Of a stretch of DNA of 64,000 nt, positions 59,100-64,000 are shown piece after piece; the first letter of the stretch is position 1, and the number at the start of each line of letters is the position of its first letter. The notes under the pieces are model-generated. The model was not told where the DNA came from. It searched no databases and saw nothing but the letters and a program-made list of their open reading frames with translations. Location of the stretch: the NCBI GenBank assembly GCA_964020975.1, contig OZ026622.1:89819462-89883461 (forward strand). The letters are read 5' to 3'. The stretch is from Hermodice carunculata. Lineage: Eukaryota; Annelida; Polychaeta; Eunicida; Amphinomidae. The translations under genes were made by a program, and so were the position numbers.

Positions 59100-59740
59100 T
59101 TAGGACTACAAGTAATCCAAAGCTTGTTTCTGGGTCGAATGGCGACCTCAAGAAAATAGATAAATTTAATAGAAGTGTCTGCAAAGAGGTATGTCCAATA
59201 TGACACTGGCATTTTGGGATTCAAACTCTAAAACCAGTATCCCAAGAGCATTGTGCAGTGCTTTGTTCAGGTTATCAAAATCATCTCTCTTAAAGTCGCA
59301 GACAGAGCGTTTGGAAGGGCAATCGTTGTAATGAGTTGCGAAGAATGAACAAAATGCTGCGTAGTGATCCCAGGGGGAGATAGGAGGAATATGACGGATT
59401 TTAGAATGTAACCATGGGAACCTATCATCATGGGGTCCAACAGTTTAAGGGAGTAGTCAGACACATGAGTAGGTTCAGATATAAACTGGTGCAGGTTGTT
59501 TTGTGCTAAGAGTTCAAAGAGGCACTGTCCGAATTCACTGTCAGTGTGAGGAGAATCCCAACTTTGGCATCAATCATTCAAGGCACCCGTTAAAGGAGTA
59601 TTTTAAGGTTAAGTTCGATAGCGGACGAGATGGAGTGGGAGAAATTGTCCAGAAAAAGGTCTCTTTTGTCCATTTGATTTACTGGGAAGGATCGTGTTGT
59701 AAAATATATATCTGACCAATCCCCTTCGTCTGCTACATTT
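59100..59740 (-). mobile_element. LINE endonuclease C-terminal fragment
   Basis: The minus strand reads FGQCLFELLAQNNLHQFISE, PTHVSDYSLKLLDPMMIGSH and GYILKS. Then, one frame over, come DHYAAFCSFFATHY and DFKRDDFDNLNKALHNAL. These match the end of the LINE endonuclease (F..LxxxNLHQFVxxPTRxxxxxLLDLI..S......DH..I) and the following FD.LN.AL.N.PWD block. No RT follows. This is a separate, short piece. Confidence 0.7.
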
Positions 59741-60237
59741 TTTAATATTTCATGTATATTTATGCATAGGGGCCACTAATAAATCTACGTAAACACCTTT
59801 TAAGTATAAATAAAGGCAAAACATTGAAATTACTTAGTAACACATTCAAACACAAAGCTTACTGAAATAATTATGGACCTATGTTTTACTATATGAATTA
59901 TCTGTCCAGGTTGTATGGCGCCTTAACGTGTTTATAATAAGAACAGTTTTCAGAATCAACACAATAAATTAGAGCAATACGTTTACATTCCAGATCATAT
60001 TTGGCCGAATATGCACCTGTTCAAGACACTTGAATGCAATGGTCTAAGGGGTCACTAAGTATTGGTATCAAATAAAAATATACTTGACAAGTAGGAGTAC
60101 ATTAGTGCTAGCGTGACTTTGCCCGTTTTTGCTTAGTGTATCACGTAGCCAACAGAACAGTTATCGTATCCGTCCGCTCCCATTTATAATGCAATATTTA
60201 CATCAAAGTTCCTTTTACATGCAAGCAACACCTGCTT
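59741..60237. other. Upstream of gene B, no gene recognised
   Basis: AT-rich. TTTATAAT at 60183-60190 is a second, weaker TATA-like motif. Confidence 0.4.
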
Positions 60238-60287
60238 TATAAGCACTCCATATCAGCTCGTATTTCACTTTCACCTGGACGTCTGTC
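60238..60287 (+). promoter_or_regulatory. Gene B core promoter and leader
   Basis: TATAAG (60238-60243) is followed 29 bases later by TCACTT, an initiator match with its A at 60267. That gives a ~21-base leader to the ATG at 60288. Spacing is ideal for a TATA/Inr promoter. Confidence 0.45.
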
Positions 60288-60330
60288 ATGATGAATGTCG
60301 TCTTTGTTAACCTCCTTGTCTGTGTATCCG
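60288..60330 (+). CDS. Gene B, exon 1 (signal peptide)
   Basis: Two successive ATGs open MMNVVFVNLLVCVSG, a short hydrophobic signal-peptide core. It ends at a donor G|GTAAGC (60330/60331) in phase 1. A phase-1 intron just after the signal peptide is common in genes for small secreted proteins. The G joins GT of exon 2 to give Gly. The leader is short for a signal peptide (15-17 residues), so cleavage would fall within the first residues of exon 2. Confidence 0.45.
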
Positions 60331-60960
60331 GTAAGCTGAGACTTGATTCACAGCATATTAATTTCTTTTGTATTCATGTTGGTCACACTTCTTTAATAAT
60401 TCTACCAGTCTTACCAGGAGTACTTCAAAGGCCAACATGACTCTATTCCGTAAGGCTTACTAATGCTAATTAATCTGATAAGCATGGTCATAAATTTTAC
60501 CTGGTGAGGACATCTTCGGGGTTGTGGCCCATCTGGAACGTAAAATACATTGTTCACATGGACTGAAGTACCGATATGCATCGTTAGATTAACTGTGCAG
60601 CAGTAATATGTGGCACAAATAGGGAAACATGTAATGAATATACCAATATATTGCAATTTACTTGTCCCTACTTTTAAAGGAATGCCACAGTCCTGTTTTA
60701 TTTATTTGCCTTCAGATAGGCTTACTGCTCAGGATTTTATATACACGACGAAGAAATTAATAATTTGGTACTTAATCAGACCGGCCACACCAAATGACAT
60801 AAAGATATTCTATCTATATAGGGGTGGCCAACGATTTCAGTTGTAAATGCTGTATGTTTTATGCACTTATTTTAGTTCCAGAAGTTGAAAGACGTGTCAA
60901 CTGGCACTGGAATTTTTTTCCTTTTGCAAAATATATCACATGTGTGCATATGCCCTATAT

Positions 60961-61425
60961 GCACTACAAAACTATCGAATAGCTAAAAGCATACCGAACC
61001 TGAAACCCAACTGATCCAGGGTATTTGTGCAGCCACACTACTTTGAAATATTTAAACAGATTTACGTACGCATCAAGTTTCAAATATCAGAGTGGAAGGA
61101 AGGAATATATTTGACTTAAGTTTGTCCAATGATAACATTCCACTGACTGTTTTGCTTTCTATTATTTTCTAAAATAACTCATTGGTTATGTGTTACAAAA
61201 TGCACCACAGAAGCTATCAAATATCTAAAAGCATACCAAACCTAAAACCCAACATGGCCAGGGTTTTTGTGCAGCCACACTACTATGAAATATTTAAACG
61301 GATTTATGCCTGAAGTTTTAAATATCTGAGTGCAAGGAAGCAAGGAAGATATTTGACTAAAGTTTGTTCAATTACAACATTTCACTCACTGTTTTGCTTT
61401 CTATCATTTTTTAGAATAATTAATT
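60961..61425 (+). repeat. 241-bp tandem duplication in gene B intron 1
   Basis: Copies at 60961-61177 and 61202-61425 share CTAAAAGCATACC, GTGCAGCCACACTACT, TGAAATATTTAAAC and CTGTTTTGCTTTCTAT. They are about 85% alike by eye. Confidence 0.92.
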
Positions 61426-61553
61426 CTTCGACTCTGTTCAAACTTATCAGGATCATAGTTTAACTAATTCCCATTCAATTGTTACCTGTGTGTACCTTTA
61501 TCATTCCCTTAACTTTTCAATGATATTTAACATCATATAATGCTTCGCAACAG

Positions 61554-61649
61554 GTTCCTTTAGGGATAACAGCGTACACGTAGGTATATGTGGTTATCTA
61601 CCAAACTGTCGATCAGACCCGCTTCTAACATGCTGGGGGGATACGTTTA
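61554..61649 (+). CDS. Gene B, exon 2 (cysteine-rich)
   Basis: After an acceptor GCAACAG| the frame reads SFRDNSVHVGICGYLPNC then RSDPLLTCWGDTF. Three cysteines (C-x5-C-x7-C) are packed in 15 residues, as in small secreted disulfide-rich peptides. The LPxCRSD string recalls WAP-type or mollusc secreted domains but is too short to assign. A donor A|GTAAAG at 61649/61650 is phase 1. A second phase-1 donor, AAAG|GTCTGT at 61656/61657, would add two or three residues. Without splicing the frame runs into the (TA)n, which favours an intron. Confidence 0.42.
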
Positions 61650-61683
61650 GTAAAGGTCTGTCGGCCACATGCAAAAAGTCAGG

Positions 61684-61684
<1 letters not shown>

Positions 61685-61771
<87 letters not shown>
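61685..61771. repeat. (TA)n microsatellite in gene B intron 2
   Basis: About 43 uninterrupted TA units between exon 2 and exon 3. Confidence 0.98.
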
Positions 61772-61774
<3 letters not shown>

Positions 61775-61820
61775 GTGAGTCATTCGGTAGGTAGGTTGGT
61801 TGGTTGGTTTTTGTGTACAG

Positions 61821-62026
61821 GCTTTAAATTACCCTTCAGAACCACTAGCCAGATCCACTTCAACCCAGCAATTCCAGTGGGTCTCAACAAAGTTTGTTAC
61901 ATGGGTCATATCTCAATTGACTCAGCTGGTACTATTGTAGTTCGTCCTCCGGTGTCCGCCAACAGATTGTGCAATTTTTATAATTTAAAATCAGCTCAGT
62001 TCAGGTACCACCGCGTAATGCAGTGA
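61821..62026 (+). CDS. Gene B, terminal exon
   Basis: The acceptor GGTTTTTGTGTACAG| ends a T/G-rich tract at 61820. The 206-base exon is open in phase 1 to TGA at 62024-62026 and encodes FKLPFRTTSQIHFNPAIPVG, LNKVCYMGHISIDSAGTIVV, RPPVSANRLCNFYNLKSAQF, RYHRVMQ. Two more cysteines appear. With exons 1 and 2 the coding length is 345 bases (114 residues plus stop). I recognise no family. The role is presumably secreted, with disulfide bonding across exons 2 and 3; this is inference. Confidence 0.45.
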
Positions 62027-62184
62027 AGATGCCTGCATAAGCTGAGAACAAAATCACTCCTAATTCATCAGGTATATCCATGCATCTATTTTTATGTTGT
62101 TTCAAAAGGAGGAAATGTTGTTTGTGTCTGCTCCTGTCAACAATTGCATGGCAATTTCCTTCATATAAATAATTAAACGAATGA

Positions 62185-62211
62185 AATAAAATTTGAAATG
62201 TCTCAATTAAA
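62185..62211 (+). terminator. Gene B polyadenylation signals
   Basis: AATAAA at 62185-62190 and ATTAAA at 62206-62211 lie 159-185 bases after the stop codon. That is a normal 3' UTR length for a short gene. Confidence 0.45.
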
Positions 62212-63612
62212 GCAATCTATAAACATGAAACTATGACTGGTGTTCCTAGTTTATTTATTCACTCATTTATTTATTTCATTTTATTTTGTTTATTTACATT
62301 AATGGGGGGGGGGGGGGCTTTAACACTGCTAGTTTTACAAGGCCAGTAAAGCTCTTGGTATGACCTTTTTTCTGTCTGGGAAGCTGCAATTATTTTCTTT
62401 ACGACTGGTATGAGCGTCATTAAGGAGAAAATTTCGTACTGCAAGGGAATAACTGTTTAGATCAAATGATATTTTTGGGGGGAAAATAGGTATTTTTTAT
62501 CAAAATATAGTCATGCAACATAGCATCTGGAAACCAATCTTTGTACCGCACCGACAGGTATCAAATAGGAAGACACAAACTTGTATCAGTCACCTCTTGT
62601 GTCTCTCACTGTAACAGTAGGACGTTATTTTATTGGATCCAAAAATTTTGGAACTTTCCTTTCTATTTTGTTGTGGGGAGATCTGTTTTGGCGTAGCTAG
62701 TGTACTGGAGATTTTTAAAGTTCGAATGAAAGGAAATATGCAAAGGACTTTTTCATAAGCGGTTTTATAAACTTAATGCCAATGGTCAAGGAATAGGCTG
62801 TGATTGATTCATGGAATCATTAATCCATATAGATACTTTGCTTGACTAAAGGGTGTATGGTGACACGTTTCGTTGCTTGAATATTTTACGAATTAAGGCA
62901 AAAAAGAACAATATTAATCAGGAAATAAAGATGACGCACCTTTTCATATTCTCTACCTTGTCCTCTCTTACAATGTATGCGAAGGGCGATTTCACTATCT
63001 ACCAATTAAAATTGTTTACTTGTACTTGTTTTCAACACTCAAACTCTATACTAAATTGTTTAATGTCATTAATTATCTCATGTGTGGGTGGATGACTTGA
63101 CTTTTAGTTATAATCTGTTTTAACCAGAATGTTCTGTGCCACCTATGAGAGTTTGTGGTAACTGCTTAAGACACACAAGCAATTCTTTCTAATGTTAGTA
63201 ATCAAGTAGAGAAAGTTGAAATATGATTGCAAGATTTAAATACTGAATTTCAAACCTCCATTGTCCTCACTTTATACAGAACTCTAGGGTTGTACTCTTT
63301 CACCTCTAAATGTTCCATTTTAGTAGCTATAACAGAGAAAGTTACAGCTCATAGTAGGTATTCCACATCAATATTCATAAATCCTTGATCTCATTCATCT
63401 CCATCGAGATAAGATGAATGAAATCATTACGTCAGTGAATGGAATTGCCACACAGTCATTCATAACAATGCAGTCTGGTTGTCACTGCCTGATAAGAATC
63501 TGTCCACTCAGTTTTGATCCACACATTAATATATTTCCTGTTTACTCGTACCATTTACCTTTAACTACACATAGTAATATACAATATCTTATACTATACT
63601 ACCTTAGCTACT
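62212..63612. other. No gene recognised
   Basis: A 14-base G run is at 62304-62317. The open frames at 62853-63095 and 63414-63614 (+) show no motif. Confidence 0.5.
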
Positions 63613-63613
63613 A

Positions 63614-63688
<75 letters not shown>
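63613..63688. repeat. (TA)n microsatellite
   Basis: About 37 TA units with one GTA interruption near 63628. Confidence 0.97.
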
Positions 63689-63689
<1 letters not shown>

Positions 63690-64000
63690 CTGCCCAGGGC
63701 TTGTTGCATTTTTGTTTATGCTATGGGTGGTCTGCTGGCCACCATAATTTTACATAAAGGAAAGGTTCCATAACTAAGCTTATTACTACAATATTTATAT
63801 CTTAGTAAATTCATATCATGCAAAAATGAAACTTGTGAATCCATATCTTGTTACAATAGGAACACTGTATGAATGTTTATCCCATTAAAAAAACTAGTCT
63901 GGTGAGACTCTACACCTTAAGCCTCAGCTTCCAGGACCTCTTCTTCCCATGCCATCACATGTGGTCTTGTGGTGAAGAATCAAAGAGAATTTCTCTTTTT
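63689..64000. other. Right edge, nothing recognised
   Basis: No motif or element end visible in the last ~310 bases. Confidence 0.5.

Overview
This is AT-rich eukaryotic DNA, most likely from a marine invertebrate. Three things point that way: no dense bacterial-style coding, splice-signal-bounded exons, and a mix of CR1/L2-like, Jockey-like and Tx1/L1-like LINEs with terminal-inverted-repeat miniature elements and very long (TA)n, (GTAT)n, (CT)n and (AAT)n tracts. A repeat beginning ACAAGAGGCCCATG and arrays rich in AGGTCA resemble repeats I know from molluscs. A mollusc is therefore my best guess, but it rests on memory and not on a search.

Most recognisable coding sequence is retrotransposon debris. 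From left to right: a LINE C-terminus and a LINE 3' tail (1.5-2.5 kb, +); a LINE linker (2.55-2.9 kb, -); a Tc1/mariner remnant (6.3-6.8 kb, +); a fold-back element (12.8-13.1 kb); a Tx1-like LINE (13.9-15.4 kb, -); a tandem duplication carrying a TTAA-flanked hairpin MITE (15.5-16.8 kb); the best-preserved LINE, with an ORF1 remnant, endonuclease, RT with YADD, C-terminus and (TCTGAG)n tail (17.1-20.9 kb, -); an RT piece (22.3-22.6 kb, -); a C-terminal scrap (29.3 kb, +); a modular repeat with short inverted ends (34.4-35.3 kb); a nest of four LINE pieces (35.7-40.7 kb); a weak RT remnant (44.9-45.5 kb, +); a long ORF1+ORF2 LINE (48.6-51.7 kb, -); another LINE (53.1-55.5 kb, +); an unusual RT family (58.2-58.9 kb, -); and a LINE endonuclease piece (59.1-59.7 kb, -).

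Two candidate host genes emerge from joining splice signals by phase. Gene A (+) has a CCAAT/TATA-type promoter near 9.6-9.7 kb and exons at 9771-9846, 10469-10609 and 32832-32962. All its junctions are phase 1, and the roughly 115-residue product may be beta-trefoil-like. Its 22-kb second intron holds most of the LINEs in the left half. Gene B (+), at 60.2-62.2 kb, has a TATA box, a signal-peptide exon, a cysteine-rich exon, a terminal exon and AATAAA. Again all junctions are phase 1, and the product is about 114 residues. Neither gene is supported by anything beyond this sequence.

Several repeat families have more than one copy here: a ~190-bp dispersed family (four copies), a ~190-240-bp inverted pair at 4.6 and 7.9 kb, the TCTGAG LINE tails (three), and local tandem duplications of 53, 72, 93, ~150, 241, ~300 and ~520 bp. 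No CRISPR array, rRNA, tRNA or convincing virus-derived element was seen.
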